Assembly: GCF_009828025.1 (NCBI RefSeq)
Contig: NZ_WTYA01000005.1
Span: 124,001-188,000 of the forward strand
Origin: Qipengyuania algicida
GTDB lineage: Bacteria > Pseudomonadota > Alphaproteobacteria > Sphingomonadales > Sphingomonadaceae
Length of the DNA: 64,000 bases
Direction: 5' to 3'
The position numbers and the translations under genes were made by a program. Below are positions 29,936 through 38,984 of this stretch, in pieces; position 1 is the stretch's first letter, and each line of letters starts with the position of its first letter. The notes under the pieces are model-generated. The model saw only the letters and a program-made list of their open reading frames with translations, searched no databases and was not told the origin of the DNA.

Positions 29936-31756
29936 GTGACCGAGCAAACTCCCCTCGACCTGTTCCGGCAGGCCCTGACCGGCACCGCCCGTGCGCTGGC
30001 GCACGAGGCCGAGGTGGAGGTCGCCTGGACCGCCGATGCGCCCAGCTCCAGCGGGCGCAATTTCCGCGTGCCTTTGCCGGGGCGCAATTTGCCGCCCGAT
30101 CAGGCGCGTGAAGCGCGCGGCTTTGCGGATAGTTTCGCGCTCAGGCTGCGGCACCATAACGAGGGCGTCCATGCCCGCGGCGCACCGTCCGAGCCGATTG
30201 CGCGGGCGTGCTACGATGCGGTCGAGCAGGTTCGCTACGAAGCGATCGGCGCGAACCGTTTCGACGGGATTCGCGGCAATCTCGCCTCCGCCCTCGACGT
30301 GCGGACCGCCGCAGATCCGATCACCCGCGCGAGCAGCGCCGAGGAAGTGCCGCTGCCTACCGCGCTGTCGCTGATGCTGCGCGAGGCGCTGACCGGCCAG
30401 CCGATCCCCGAGCGCGCCCGCGCCGGAGTCGACATGGTGCGCGAATGGATCGAGGAGAAGGCAGGCGGCGATATGAGTGCGCTGGCCGACAAGCTCTCCG
30501 ACCAGCGCGCGTTCCAGCAATTGACGCTCGACATGCTGCGTAACCTCGATCTCACCCGCCCTGAGCAGCGTGACAGCGCGGACAGCGAGGAAGGCGAGGA
30601 CGAGGAAGGCGAAACGCCCGAGGACAACGAGGAGGGCGAGGACCAGGGCTCTGCCGATCCGCAGGCCGCCGAACTTGCGGGCGAGACCGCCGAGGGCGAT
30701 GCAGACGGCGAAGCCGACGGCGAAGAGGTCGAGGGCGAGCAGGAAATGGGCGAGGGCGACCCGTCGGAAGAGGGCGAGGAAGGCATGATGCCCGTCCGCC
30801 CCAATCGCCCCTGGACCGAGCTGCCCGAGAATTTCAACTACACCGCCTACACCACCAAGTTCGACGAGGTGGTCGAGGCGGGTGAGCTGTGCGATCTGGA
30901 GGAGCTGGAGAGGCTGCGGGCCTATCTCGACAGCCAGCTCGCCGGATTGCAGGGCGTTGTCACACGGCTCGCCAACCGGCTCCAGCGGCGGCTCATGGCG
31001 CAGCAGAACCGCAGCTGGGACTTCGACCAGGAAGAGGGGATGCTCGATGCCGCGCGACTGACACGCGTGGTGGTCAGCCCCGGCCACGCGCTGTCTTACA
31101 AGATCGAGCGTGATACCGAGTTCAAGGATACGGTGGTGACGCTGCTGCTCGACAATTCGGGCAGTATGCGCGGGCGGCCGATCAGCATCGCCGCGATCAG
31201 CGCCGACATCCTCGCCCGCACGCTGGAACGCTGCGGGGTCAAGACCGAGATTCTCGGCTTCACCACCCGCGCGTGGAAGGGCGGGCAGGCGCGCGATATG
31301 TGGCTGGCCGATGGCCGCCCCGCCAATCCCGGTCGCCTCAACGATCTGCGTCACATCGTCTACAAGCAGGCCGACGAGCCCTGGCGCCGCGCGCGCCGCA
31401 ACCTCGGGCTGATGATGCGCGAGGGGCTGCTGAAGGAAAACATCGACGGTGAGGCGCTGCTATGGGCGCACGACCGCCTACTCCGCCGCCCCGAGGACCG
31501 CCGCATATTGATGGTCATCAGCGACGGCGCGCCGGTCGACGATTCGACCCTGAGCGTGAATGCGGCGGGCTATCTGGAAAGTCATTTGCGCAAGGTGATC
31601 GACTGGATCGAGAAGCAATCCCCGATCCAGCTCGCCGCCATCGGCATCGGCCACGATGTGACCCGCTACTACAAGCGTTCGGTAACGATCATGGACGTCG
31701 AGCAGCTGGGCGGAACGATCATCGAACAGCTGGCGGCGTTGTTCGAGGTGGAGTGA
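29936..31756 (+). CDS. cobT: Aerobic cobaltochelatase subunit CobT
   Basis: With CobN and CobS it inserts cobalt into hydrogenobyrinic acid a,c-diamide in aerobic B12 synthesis. The 606-residue protein has an N-terminal helical part, a strongly acidic region at about residues 215-285 (many EEGED and DGEADGEE segments) and a C-terminal von Willebrand A domain with the MIDAS motif [10 protein letters not shown]. The GTG start directly follows the transaldolase stop. The usual partner cobS is not in the window, so the chelatase genes are split. Confidence 0.93.
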   Translation: MTEQTPLDLFRQALTGTARALAHEAEVEVAWTADAPSSSGRNFRVPLPGRNLPPDQAREARGFADSFALRLRHHNEGVHARGAPSEPIARACYDAVEQVRYEAIGANRFDGIRGNLASALDVRTAADPITRASSAEEVPLPTALSLMLREALTGQPIPERARAGVDMVREWIEEKAGGDMSALADKLSDQRAFQQLTLDMLRNLDLTRPEQRDSADSEEGEDEEGETPEDNEEGEDQGSADPQAAELAGETAEGDADGEADGEEVEGEQEMGEGDPSEEGEEGMMPVRPNRPWTELPENFNYTAYTTKFDEVVEAGELCDLEELERLRAYLDSQLAGLQGVVTRLANRLQRRLMAQQNRSWDFDQEEGMLDAARLTRVVVSPGHALSYKIERDTEFKDTVVTLLLDNSGSMRGRPISIAAISADILARTLERCGVKTEILGFTTRAWKGGQARDMWLADGRPANPGRLNDLRHIVYKQADEPWRRARRNLGLMMREGLLKENIDGEALLWAHDRLLRRPEDRRILMVISDGAPVDDSTLSVNAAGYLESHLRKVIDWIEKQSPIQLAAIGIGHDVTRYYKRSVTIMDVEQLGGTIIEQLAALFEVE

Positions 31757-32187
31757 TGGACGTAATCGTTCCATCGGGTTTTGTTGTTGCACAAAAGCAG
31801 CCACCCAACTCCGGCGGGTGGGCAGGGCTATATGAAATCACAAGCGTAAGCTGGTCCTCTGAACGTCGAGAGCTTGAAATCACAATCCACGATCATGTTC
31901 GATCATTTGTGATCTGCTTTTTACGCCCCGTCAGCTTTTGCTCACAGGATGAAGCGGATATGCTCGACTATTGGTCCGCACGGCACACCGAGAATGTTGG
32001 GGTAGCGACGATCTATACGCTCGCAAAGAGCGATTATCTTGCACGGATACGCGGAGAGTCGACTAGTGCACTCGTATCAGACTTAACTCACTGGCTGGTC
32101 GTCGGTGTGGACCAATGTGTGGAAATTATCTGCCGCGAAGATTCTCTACCATCAGTCCGCGAGACAAACAAAAGGCCTGAAAATTGA
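31756..32187 (+). CDS. Hypothetical protein between cobT and a nitroreductase gene
   Basis: An unrecognised 143-residue protein with no signal peptide. Visible features are a mixed polar N-terminus ([20 protein letters not shown]), a strand-like RRELEITIHDHVRSFVICFL and an ALVSDLTHWLVVGVDQCVEI tail. The start shares one base with the cobT stop (TGATG) and its stop overlaps the TTG of the nitroreductase, which argues that it is real and co-translated. It is AT-richer than either neighbour, so it may be a recent insertion. No B12-related motif is apparent. Confidence 0.6.
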   Translation: MDVIVPSGFVVAQKQPPNSGGWAGLYEITSVSWSSERRELEITIHDHVRSFVICFLRPVSFCSQDEADMLDYWSARHTENVGVATIYTLAKSDYLARIRGESTSALVSDLTHWLVVGVDQCVEIICREDSLPSVRETNKRPEN

Positions 32188-32855
32188 AAGTCTCCGAAGC
32201 CATCGCTACGCGCCGCTCGATCCGCGCGTTCACCGACCAGCCTGTCGACCGCGCTATCGTAACCCGCGTGCTCGAACAGGCGCAGCGCGCGCCTTCGGGC
32301 GGGAACGTCCAGCCGTGGAATGCGGTCATGCTTACCGGGGAGCCTATGCAGGCGCTGTTCGCGCGGGTGGCAGGGGAGTTTCCCAAGGGCCGCGCGGCGC
32401 TGGCGCCGGAATATAATATCTATCCGCCCGAACTTGACGGTGCTTACGAAGCGCGGCGTTTCGGCGTGGGCGAGGATATGTATGCCGCGATGGGCATTGC
32501 TCGCGAGGACAAGGCGCAGCGGCTCCAATGGTTCGCGCGTAATTTTCAGGCGTTTGGCGCGCCCGTGCTGATGTTGGTCCATACGCCCAAATATATGGGT
32601 CCGCCGCAGTGGAGCGACATCGGCATGTGGATGCAGACCGTCATGCTGCTGCTGCGCGAGGAGGGGCTGGACAGCTGCCCGCAAGAGGCATGGGCCGCGT
32701 ACAGCCCGCAGGTGCGCGAAATGGTCGATATTCCTGAAGACCACATTTTCTTCTGCGGCATGGCGATCGGCTATCGCGATGCCGATGCCCCGGTGAACAA
32801 TTTCCCGGTAAAGCGCGCCCCGCTCGACGAAGCCATCCGCTGGGACGGCTTCTGA
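32184..32855 (+). CDS. Nitroreductase-family flavoprotein
   Basis: A 223-residue FMN-dependent oxidoreductase. The N-terminal FMN-binding segment is KVSEAIATRRSIRAFTDQPV and the dimer-interface region has LEQAQRAPSGGNVQPWNAVM; the C-terminal FCGMAIGYRDADAPVN is standard. It could reduce nitroaromatics or quinones. Its motifs do not point to BluB (lower B12 ligand synthesis), despite the nearby cobT. TTG start at 32184 with AAAGG about eight bases upstream, overlapping the preceding stop by four bases. Confidence 0.9.
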   Translation: MKVSEAIATRRSIRAFTDQPVDRAIVTRVLEQAQRAPSGGNVQPWNAVMLTGEPMQALFARVAGEFPKGRAALAPEYNIYPPELDGAYEARRFGVGEDMYAAMGIAREDKAQRLQWFARNFQAFGAPVLMLVHTPKYMGPPQWSDIGMWMQTVMLLLREEGLDSCPQEAWAAYSPQVREMVDIPEDHIFFCGMAIGYRDADAPVNNFPVKRAPLDEAIRWDGF

Positions 32856-32865
32856 GCCTGCCCGC

Positions 32866-33786
32866 GTGACCGCAAATCTCCCGGTGAGCTGGCTGTGGAT
32901 CCCGTTCACGCTGGCGGCGGCCACCATGCAGGTGTTCCGCAACGCCACGCAGGCGCGGCTATCCGCCAAGGTCGGGCCGCTGGGCGGGACGCAGGCGCGC
33001 TTTATCTTCGGGTTGCCGATGGCGATCGTGCTGTTCGTTGGCTACCTGATATTCAGTGGAGAGCGCTTGCCGCGGATCGGCCCCCACGCGCTGGGATGGG
33101 TGGTGGCCGGGGCCGTGGTCCAGATCTTCGGCACATGGCTGATGCTGGTGGTCATGGCCAAGCGCGATTTCGGCGTCGCCTACGCCTATATCAAGACAGA
33201 GCCTGTCATCGTCGCACTGTTCGGCCTGATCCTGCTGGGCCAGAACCTGCCCGTGCTCGGCTGGGTTGCGGTGATGGTAGTGACCTGCGGGGTCGTGATG
33301 GCATCGCTCAAGCAGGGCGATAGCTGGAGCAGCCTTGCCGATTGGAAACCGGTGTTGACGGGCGTGGGTAGCGGGGGCTTGTTCGGCCTTGCCACGATCT
33401 GCTTTTCTGCAGCGATCCATGCCGTACCCCAAAGCAGCTTCCTCATGAGAAGCCTCATCATGCTGGTGATATCGCTGGCGATCCAGACCGTCATATTGCT
33501 GGCGTGGTTTGCCAGCACAGACATGTCGCCCTTGCGCAATTCGCTGCGTGAATGGCGTCTGTGTGTGGTTGCCGGGATGCTCGGCGGGTCGGCCACTGCG
33601 TGCTGGTTTATTGCCTATTCGCAGACCATTGCTGCCAATGTCCGCACGCTTGCGCTGATCGAGATGCCGGTGGTTGCGCTGGTCTCGCGCGGGATGGCGG
33701 GCCGCTGGCTCTCCCGGCGCGAGGCGGTTGGCTTTGCTCTCATCACCGGCGGGGTGGCGCTGCTGCTGATCGCGCATGGTGCTTGA
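32866..33786 (+). CDS. EamA/DMT-family transporter
   Basis: A 306-residue inner-membrane protein with about ten hydrophobic helices, arranged as two EamA repeats (first about residues 5-140, second about 160-300). FIFGLPMAIVLFVGYLIF and WVAVMVVTCGVVMASLKQG in the first, and ACWFIAYSQTIAANVRTLAL in the second, match the drug/metabolite transporter pattern. Substrate unknown. GTG start at 32866, ten bases after the nitroreductase stop. Confidence 0.85.
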   Translation: MTANLPVSWLWIPFTLAAATMQVFRNATQARLSAKVGPLGGTQARFIFGLPMAIVLFVGYLIFSGERLPRIGPHALGWVVAGAVVQIFGTWLMLVVMAKRDFGVAYAYIKTEPVIVALFGLILLGQNLPVLGWVAVMVVTCGVVMASLKQGDSWSSLADWKPVLTGVGSGGLFGLATICFSAAIHAVPQSSFLMRSLIMLVISLAIQTVILLAWFASTDMSPLRNSLREWRLCVVAGMLGGSATACWFIAYSQTIAANVRTLALIEMPVVALVSRGMAGRWLSRREAVGFALITGGVALLLIAHGA

Positions 33787-33818
33787 CTGCGCGAACGTGC
33801 CGCTTAAGCCCGAGTGCC

Positions 33819-35264
33819 ATGACAGACATGCCGCTCAAGCTGTTCAATTCGCTGACGCGAAGCCTTGAAACTTTCGAACCCGTCCATCCGGGCGAAGCGC
33901 GCGTCTACAGCTGCGGTCCGACGGTCTATAATTACCCCCATATCGGCAATATGCGCGCCTATGTGTTCGCTGACGTGCTGGGCCGGACGCTGAGCTACAA
34001 GGGCTACAAGCTCACCCATGTCATCAACATCACCGACGTCGGCCACCTGACCGACGATGCCGATGCGGGAGAGGACAAGCTGGAGAAGGCGGCGGCTGAA
34101 AAGGCGCAATCGATCTGGGATATCGCGAAACATTACACAGAGGCATATTGGGCCGATGTGAAGGCGCTGAACATTCGCCAGCCCGCGCATTGGTCGGTGG
34201 CGACCGATTATATCGAGGCGATGATCGATTTCGCGAAAGAGATCGCGCCGAAGCATTGCTACGAACTCGACAGCGGGCTATATTTCGATGTCTCGACCGT
34301 GGCCGATTATGGCAGGCTCGCGCGCGCCGTCACCGAAGAGGGAGAGGGGCGTATCGAGGCCGTCGCTGGTAAGCGAAACGCCGCCGATTTCGCCATCTGG
34401 CGCAAGACCCCGACGGGCGAGACGCGCCAGATGGAGTGGGACAGCCCCTGGGGCAAGGGCGCGCCGGGCTGGCATCTCGAATGTTCGGTAATGGGCGGCG
34501 AGCTGCTCGGCTTTCCTTTCGACATCCACACCGGCGGCATCGACCACCGCGAAATCCACCATCCCAACGAGATCGCCCAGAATCAGGCGTTTTGCGGCTG
34601 CGGCTCGCTCGACGATCCGCGTGCCAGCGGTGCGCGGATCTGGATGCACAACAATTTCCTCGTCGAACGGTCCGGCAAAATGTCGAAGTCGAGCGGCGAG
34701 TTCCTGCGGCTCCAACTGCTGAGCGACAAGGGGTATCACCCGCTCGCCTACCGGATGCTGTGCCTGCAGGCGCATTACCGCAGTGAGCTGGAGTTCAGCT
34801 GGGAGGGGCTGGGCGCGGCGCTGACCCGGTTGAAACGCATCCTGATCGCCGTCGAACGGCTGGGTGATGGCGAGCAATCTGCCAGGCGCGACCCTGCGCT
34901 CGCGCCGATGGCGGATCGTTTTGAGGCAGCCATCGCGGATGATCTCAACACGCCGCAAGCTTTGGTGGCACTGGAAGAGGCGTTGGCGGTCAAGAAGGTC
35001 GATCCCGATGCCAAGCGCGCGGCGATCGCGCGGATGGACGAGGTGCTGGGGCTCGATCTGCTCAATCTCACCCGTGCCGACCTGCGCCTGAGACCCAAGG
35101 ATGCGGAGCTGGATGAGGAGGATGTCGAGGACGCGCTCGAGCGTCGCAAGGATGCCCGCGCTGCCCGTGACTTCGCCCGCTCGGACGCGATTCGCGACGA
35201 ACTGATGGCCGATGGTATCGAGGTGATGGACGGCGACCCGCTGGGTTGGGAGTGGAAATTGTGA
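33819..35264 (+). CDS. cysS: Cysteinyl-tRNA synthetase
   Basis: Class I aminoacyl-tRNA synthetase (481 residues). YSCGPTVYNYPHIGNMRAY has the zinc ligand Cys and the HIGH motif as HIGN; the other zinc ligands lie in WHLECSVMGGE and GGIDHREIHHPNE; KMSKSSGEF is the KMSKS loop. The start at 33819 (MTDMPLKLFNSLT) matches homologues; longer upstream extensions run into the transporter gene. The stop overlaps the next gene by four bases. Confidence 0.95.
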   Translation: MTDMPLKLFNSLTRSLETFEPVHPGEARVYSCGPTVYNYPHIGNMRAYVFADVLGRTLSYKGYKLTHVINITDVGHLTDDADAGEDKLEKAAAEKAQSIWDIAKHYTEAYWADVKALNIRQPAHWSVATDYIEAMIDFAKEIAPKHCYELDSGLYFDVSTVADYGRLARAVTEEGEGRIEAVAGKRNAADFAIWRKTPTGETRQMEWDSPWGKGAPGWHLECSVMGGELLGFPFDIHTGGIDHREIHHPNEIAQNQAFCGCGSLDDPRASGARIWMHNNFLVERSGKMSKSSGEFLRLQLLSDKGYHPLAYRMLCLQAHYRSELEFSWEGLGAALTRLKRILIAVERLGDGEQSARRDPALAPMADRFEAAIADDLNTPQALVALEEALAVKKVDPDAKRAAIARMDEVLGLDLLNLTRADLRLRPKDAELDEEDVEDALERRKDARAARDFARSDAIRDELMADGIEVMDGDPLGWEWKL

Positions 35265-36208
35265 GCAGGAAAACTGTCGCCGTCCTGTCGGGCATGATCC
35301 GCCCGCTGGTCGAACCGCGCTTGCCCGGATGGATCGAGCCGCGCTGGTTCATGAGCAAGGAACAGGCGCTCGAACTCGCACCCGAAGCGGAGATCGGCTG
35401 GTTCGATTTTACCGAACATGCTCCGATGATCGAGACTGTCCGCGCGGCGACGGGGCTCAAATGGCTCAACTCGATCTACGCGGGGCTCGACTTCCTGCCG
35501 CTCGACATGTTGCGCGATCGTGGGACGGTGGTGACCAACGGGGCGGGGATCAACGCGATCACCATAGCCGAATATGTCGTGATGCTGATGCTCGCCCATG
35601 CCAAGGGCTATCGCGATGTGGTCCACGCACAGGGACGGCATGAGTGGCTGATGGACAGCCCCGGAAAGCGCGAGCTTGCAGGTGAGCGGGTGCTGTTGCT
35701 CGGTCTCGGCGCGATCGGGTCGCTCATCAAGTCCCGGCTCGAGGCATTCGACATGGACGTGGTGCCGGTGCGCCGCTCGGGTGCCGATGGCGCGCTCGGC
35801 CCGGACGAATGGCGCGCGCAGCTGGGCGACTTCGACTGGGTTGTGTTGGCCGTACCCGCGACCGGGGAGACCGAGGCGATGATCGGGGCGGACGAACTTG
35901 CGAAGATGAAATCCAACGCCGTGCTGGTCAATATCGCGCGCGGCAATGTCGTAGATCAGGACGCGCTGGTGGCAGCCTTGCAGCAGCGGAGTATCGAGGC
36001 CGCGCTGCTCGACGTTACCACGCCTGAGCCGCTTCCGCCCGAGCATCCGTTGTGGGCGCTTAACAATGCGCAAATCACAATGCACCTGTCGGGCCGCGCG
36101 CAGACCAAGATGTTCATGCGCTCGGCCGATCGCTTCATCGAGAACCTTACCAACTGGCATCGGGGTGAGCCGGTCACGCCGCAACTCGATCTCGAACTGG
36201 GCTATTAG
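35261..36208 (+). CDS. D-isomer-specific 2-hydroxyacid dehydrogenase
   Basis: A 315-residue NAD(P)-dependent oxidoreductase. The nucleotide-binding loop is LLGLGAIGSLIKSRLEAF, the catalytic Arg lies in NIARGNVVDQDALV, the Glu in DVTTPEPLPPEHPLW and the His in QITMHLSGRAQ. It could reduce glyoxylate, hydroxypyruvate or a related 2-oxoacid; the substrate is not readable. GTG 35261 is chosen because it overlaps the cysS stop (GTGA) and has GGAG upstream. Confidence 0.88.
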   Translation: MSRKTVAVLSGMIRPLVEPRLPGWIEPRWFMSKEQALELAPEAEIGWFDFTEHAPMIETVRAATGLKWLNSIYAGLDFLPLDMLRDRGTVVTNGAGINAITIAEYVVMLMLAHAKGYRDVVHAQGRHEWLMDSPGKRELAGERVLLLGLGAIGSLIKSRLEAFDMDVVPVRRSGADGALGPDEWRAQLGDFDWVVLAVPATGETEAMIGADELAKMKSNAVLVNIARGNVVDQDALVAALQQRSIEAALLDVTTPEPLPPEHPLWALNNAQITMHLSGRAQTKMFMRSADRFIENLTNWHRGEPVTPQLDLELGY

Positions 36209-36557
36209 CGCTCCGCCCGCTCCACAGGCGAGCAATACCAACTTACGGCGTTTTAATTTCCGCGACACCGCCGGGACATGCATGCGCGCTTACTACGGTC
36301 GAACGGGCAGCGCGCGCCGTGGTTCGGGCAAAGCCTTGCAAATCCGATGCCCCCCTCCGTCGGATTTTTAGGCCTCCGTTTCATGATGCCGTCGCGCTGC
36401 CCAGATGCACAACAGCCAGCCTGACGTCCTTCGGGTCGCCGACGTCTGGCGGCGGGCTTCCGGTTCAGGCTGGAAGCCCGCTTGCGTCGGCCGGTCAGCT
36501 ATCTTTCAGCGACGGGATCTCGCACCGTACCGCGAGGCGAGGATTGGGCGCAATCCG
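36209..36557. other. 349-bp stretch without a supported gene
   Basis: Between the dehydrogenase stop and the decayed S24 gene. A frame open from ATG 36405 continues into the S24 remnant, but its first 50 codons resemble no DNA-binding domain. It may be the ruined N-terminal part of that gene, since S24 repressors normally begin with a helix-turn-helix. No promoter or hairpin could be assigned. Confidence 0.35.
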
Positions 36558-36900
36558 ATGATCTACTTCGATTACACTGGCATCGGCAACCAGCTGACCG
36601 GCCACGGCAAATTCGTGCTCGCGCGGCAAGCGGCGCGAGAATCGGAAAGTGTCGAAGGCGACAGTATGGAGCCGCTGCTGCGTTCGGGAGACGAGGTTTT
36701 CGTGGATCGCAACAAGCGTTCGGGCGAGGGCGTGTTCGTGGTTCGCATCGGCGAATGCGCTGCACGTCAAACAGCTCCAGTACCGCCCACCCGGCCGCGT
36801 CGCGCTGATCAGCGCCAACGAGGCCTATCCCCCGATCGACCTCGCTCGCGAGGAGGTGGAGGTCATCGGGCGTGTGGTGTGGAAGGGAGGGAGGATTTGA
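36558..36900 (+). pseudogene. Frameshifted S24/LexA-like peptidase-repressor remnant
   Basis: The first frame reads ESVEGDSMEPLLRSGDEVFV ... GEGVFVVRIG, containing the S24 catalytic Ser (GDSM). The rest of the domain, ALHVKQLQYRPPGRVALISA ... YPPIDLAREEVEVIGRVVW with the catalytic Lys, lies in the next frame. The switch falls at about 36751-36757, in GGCGAATGCG; removing one A gives GGC GAT GCG and restores VVRIGDALHVKQ, the family consensus. Both catalytic residues survive but cannot be in one polypeptide without frameshifting. No helix-turn-helix is visible before it. Probably a decayed phage-type or stress regulator. Confidence 0.75.
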
Positions 36901-37212
36901 GGTTCTTCACTCGGGAGTGATCCGAGCTGTGGAACGCTGTAGCGGTTTTTGAAACCTGTGACCTTTTGAATTATCATACGATATCACAAGAGTTTGGGCG
37001 CTATTTTCGATATCGTGGTGTGACTTTCGTTGCTTTGGCGAAAGCACGCCCGTTTGCCGAAAGGTCAAACGGTGCTGGCGTGGCGTAAATCGACGATTTC
37101 AAAGAGCAGTTCCGAATGTGGCAAGATTGTTCGCTGTAGGACAGAGATTGTCACAGCGTTGCTTTGGCAGCAGCAGCTTTTGGGGTGGGAACTGGACGTC
37201 GCACGACGCTGC
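36901..37212. other. 312-bp AT-richer stretch without a supported gene
   Basis: Lower GC than the flanking genes. A 98-codon plus-strand frame from 37030 runs through it but lacks a ribosome site and has unusual composition. No known element was recognised. Confidence 0.35.
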
Positions 37213-37398
37213 TCAATCTTGAAAGAACTTCTTCTCCTCAGAGAGAAAACGGAATGTCCAGACCAAGAAGAATATGCCTGCTGCGAAAAAGCCCCAGATT
37301 GGCGGTTCTTCGCCCGGTTCACGTAGAAACATGGCTGCTGCCATTATGATCCACGCGGGGATGCCTACTATGACTTCGAGACGCCGCGCCAAGGACAT
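37213..37398 (-). CDS. Small membrane protein, unknown
   Basis: Sixty-one residues with a basic start (MSLARRLEVIV), a first hydrophobic segment (GIPAWIIMAAAMFL), a short acidic loop (REPGEEPPI), a second hydrophobic segment (WGFFAAGIFFLVWTF) and a charged end (LSEEKKFFQD). The clean two-helix hairpin composition, and GAGAG eight bases upstream of the start, favour a real gene in an otherwise decayed region. Function unknown. Confidence 0.5.
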   Translation of the reverse strand: MSLARRLEVIVGIPAWIIMAAAMFLREPGEEPPIWGFFAAGIFFLVWTFRFLSEEKKFFQD

Positions 37399-37464
37399 TA
37401 GTCAAACTCTCGGCTACCTCAATCATCGCAAGATGTGCGATTCTTGTCATGTCAGCAAACGACC

Positions 37465-37626
37465 CTATTCTGTTGAAAAAGTCGGACCCGCCAAGCTGGA
37501 GCCTAACTTCTGGCAACAATGATACAGAGTGAGTTCGCTGGTTGAATCATTGCTGTGTCGAGAGATGCATCCAAATTCTATTGTTGCCGACCAAAACGGA
37601 CGATGGAGTTTTTCATCACAATAGGG
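37465..37626 (+). mobile_element. 162-bp MITE-like element, copy 1
   Basis: Bounded by terminal inverted repeats: CTATTCTGTTGAAAAAGTC at the left and, on the other strand, CTATTGTGATGAAAAACTC at the right (16 of 19 match). Inside lies a subterminal inverted repeat, GGCAACAAT (37512-37520) and ATTGTTGCC (37580-37588). The element has no coding capacity, and a copy of identical length with five differences sits at 59863-60024. The TTGAAAAA(G/C)TC end resembles those of IS1182- or IS5-type elements from memory. No clear target duplication was found. It lies about 560 bases after the frameshifted S24 gene. Confidence 0.75.
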
Positions 37627-37687
37627 CCGGTTCCGGACATTCGCCCCAACCTTGCAATCCCGTGCGCACGCCGCCACTTTCCTCCGC

Positions 37688-38356
37688 ATGACGCAAACCT
37701 CAACAACGCCGCCGATGAAAGCCGGCATCGTGCCCGTTACACCGCTTCAGCAGAACTGCTCGCTAATCTGGTGCACTTCCACCAACAAGGGCGCGCTGAT
37801 CGATCCGGGCGGCGATCTCGACAAGTTGATGGCAGCCGTCGCCAATTCCGGGGTGGAGCTGGAAAAGATCCTCATCACCCACGGCCATATCGATCATTGC
37901 GGGGAGGCGGGTGTGCTCGCCAAGGAACTCGGCCTGCCCATCGAAGGGCCGCATGAGGCCGACCGTTTCTGGATCAGTCGGCTGGATGAGGATGGCTGCA
38001 AATACGGTATTCGCGGGCAGGTGTTCGAACCCGATCGCTGGCTGTCGGATGGAGACACGGTGACGGTGAGCGAACTGGAGCTGGAAGTGATCCATTGCCC
38101 CGGCCACACGCCCGGACACGTGGTGTTCTTCCACCGCCCGAGCAAATTCGCCGTGGTTGGGGATGTGCTGTTCCAGGGCTCGATCGGTCGCACCGATTTT
38201 CCCATGGGCAACCATCAGGACCTGATCGACGCGATTACCCAGAAGCTGTGGCCACTGGGCGAGGACGTGACCTTTATCCCCGGTCACGGCCCCACCAGCA
38301 CTTTCGGTCAGGAACGCAAGACCAACGCCTTCGTCAGCGATTACGCCCTGAGCTGA
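37688..38356 (+). CDS. MBL-fold metallo-hydrolase (glyoxalase II-like)
   Basis: A 222-residue metallo-beta-lactamase-fold hydrolase. The HxHxDH zinc motif is ITHGHIDHCGEAG; later ligands lie in HCPGHTPGHVVF, the Asp in VGDVLFQGSIGRTDFPMG, and the last His in PGHGPTSTFGQERKTN. The arrangement is that of the small GloB-like group, which hydrolyses thioesters such as S-lactoylglutathione or oxidises persulfides; the activity here is not certain. ATG 37688 is chosen over 37715; neither has a strong ribosome site. Confidence 0.88.
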   Translation: MTQTSTTPPMKAGIVPVTPLQQNCSLIWCTSTNKGALIDPGGDLDKLMAAVANSGVELEKILITHGHIDHCGEAGVLAKELGLPIEGPHEADRFWISRLDEDGCKYGIRGQVFEPDRWLSDGDTVTVSELELEVIHCPGHTPGHVVFFHRPSKFAVVGDVLFQGSIGRTDFPMGNHQDLIDAITQKLWPLGEDVTFIPGHGPTSTFGQERKTNAFVSDYALS

Positions 38357-38364
38357 TCCGGCCG

Positions 38365-38760
38365 CTACATCACTCGTGCAGCGATCAGGGCAGCGACGAT
38401 CGCCAGGCCCAATTGGGTCAGCATGGTCACGAGTACCCCGATCTCGCGCGGCTTGGTGGCGGTCTCGCCATCCATTCCGATGCCATGTGCAACGCGCGCG
38501 AGCATGTAGGCGCCCGCCACCACCGCGAGCCACAATTGGCCTGGTCGCGCCAGTTCTATGGCCGCGATCAGCACCAGTACGAAGGCTGTGTTCTCGACGA
38601 AATTGAGCTGTGCGCGCATCCGCCGAGTCAGGGGGCCGCCGCCATCGTCGCCGTGGACCACCTTAAGGCGCATACGCAATTGCCCCACGCGAACAGCCAG
38701 CCAGAGATTGATGAGCGCCGCCGAGGCGGCGGAAGTCAATGTAATCGGCAAGACGATCAT
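38365..38760 (-). CDS. MAPEG-family membrane protein
   Basis: A 131-residue membrane protein with four hydrophobic segments and the MAPEG pattern RMRLKVVHGDDG ... RAQLNFVENTAFVLVLIAAIE, in which the RAQxNxxE motif is a hallmark. Family members are glutathione-dependent microsomal-type transferases, but many bacterial ones are uncharacterised. The start at 38760 has GGGAGAG about six bases upstream. It is convergent with the metallo-hydrolase, eight bases apart. Confidence 0.85.
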   Translation of the reverse strand: MIVLPITLTSAASAALINLWLAVRVGQLRMRLKVVHGDDGGGPLTRRMRAQLNFVENTAFVLVLIAAIELARPGQLWLAVVAGAYMLARVAHGIGMDGETATKPREIGVLVTMLTQLGLAIVAALIAARVM

Positions 38761-38902
38761 GGATACTCTCCCGTTAACTGCGAAATGTGCTATCCAGTCG
38801 CCCGGATGGCGGCAATCGGATGCGTCGGCTTTGTCCCCCGCTTGCATCTCTTGGAGAAATCGCTATAGGCCCGCGTTCCCCGTCACGGGCTGGAATATGT
38901 GG

Positions 38903-38920
38903 TAACGCACTTGTGCGTTA
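38903..38920. promoter_or_regulatory. 18-bp perfect palindrome upstream of rpmF
   Basis: TAACGCACTTGTGCGTTA has eight-base arms around TT and ends 64 bases before the rpmF start. It may be an operator or a hairpin in the rpmF leader. There is no T-run after it, so it is not a standard terminator. Confidence 0.45.
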
Positions 38921-38984
38921 TCAGACCTTCCCCTAGGGCGGCCACCACAGACGATATTCAAGCATTTGAGGAACAGGTGCCACC

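Noticed and set aside
30580-30790. Acid-rich stretch of cobT considered as a repeat insertion
   Set aside because: An acidic linker before the von Willebrand A domain is normal for CobT proteins.
29033-31354. A 773-codon minus-strand frame across the transaldolase and cobT genes
   Set aside because: It runs antisense to two clearly identified genes, is low in motif content and rich in Gly, Arg and Ala, typical of antisense frames.
37030-37326. A 98-codon plus-strand frame after the S24 remnant
   Set aside because: No ribosome site, and it overlaps a better-supported minus-strand membrane protein frame.
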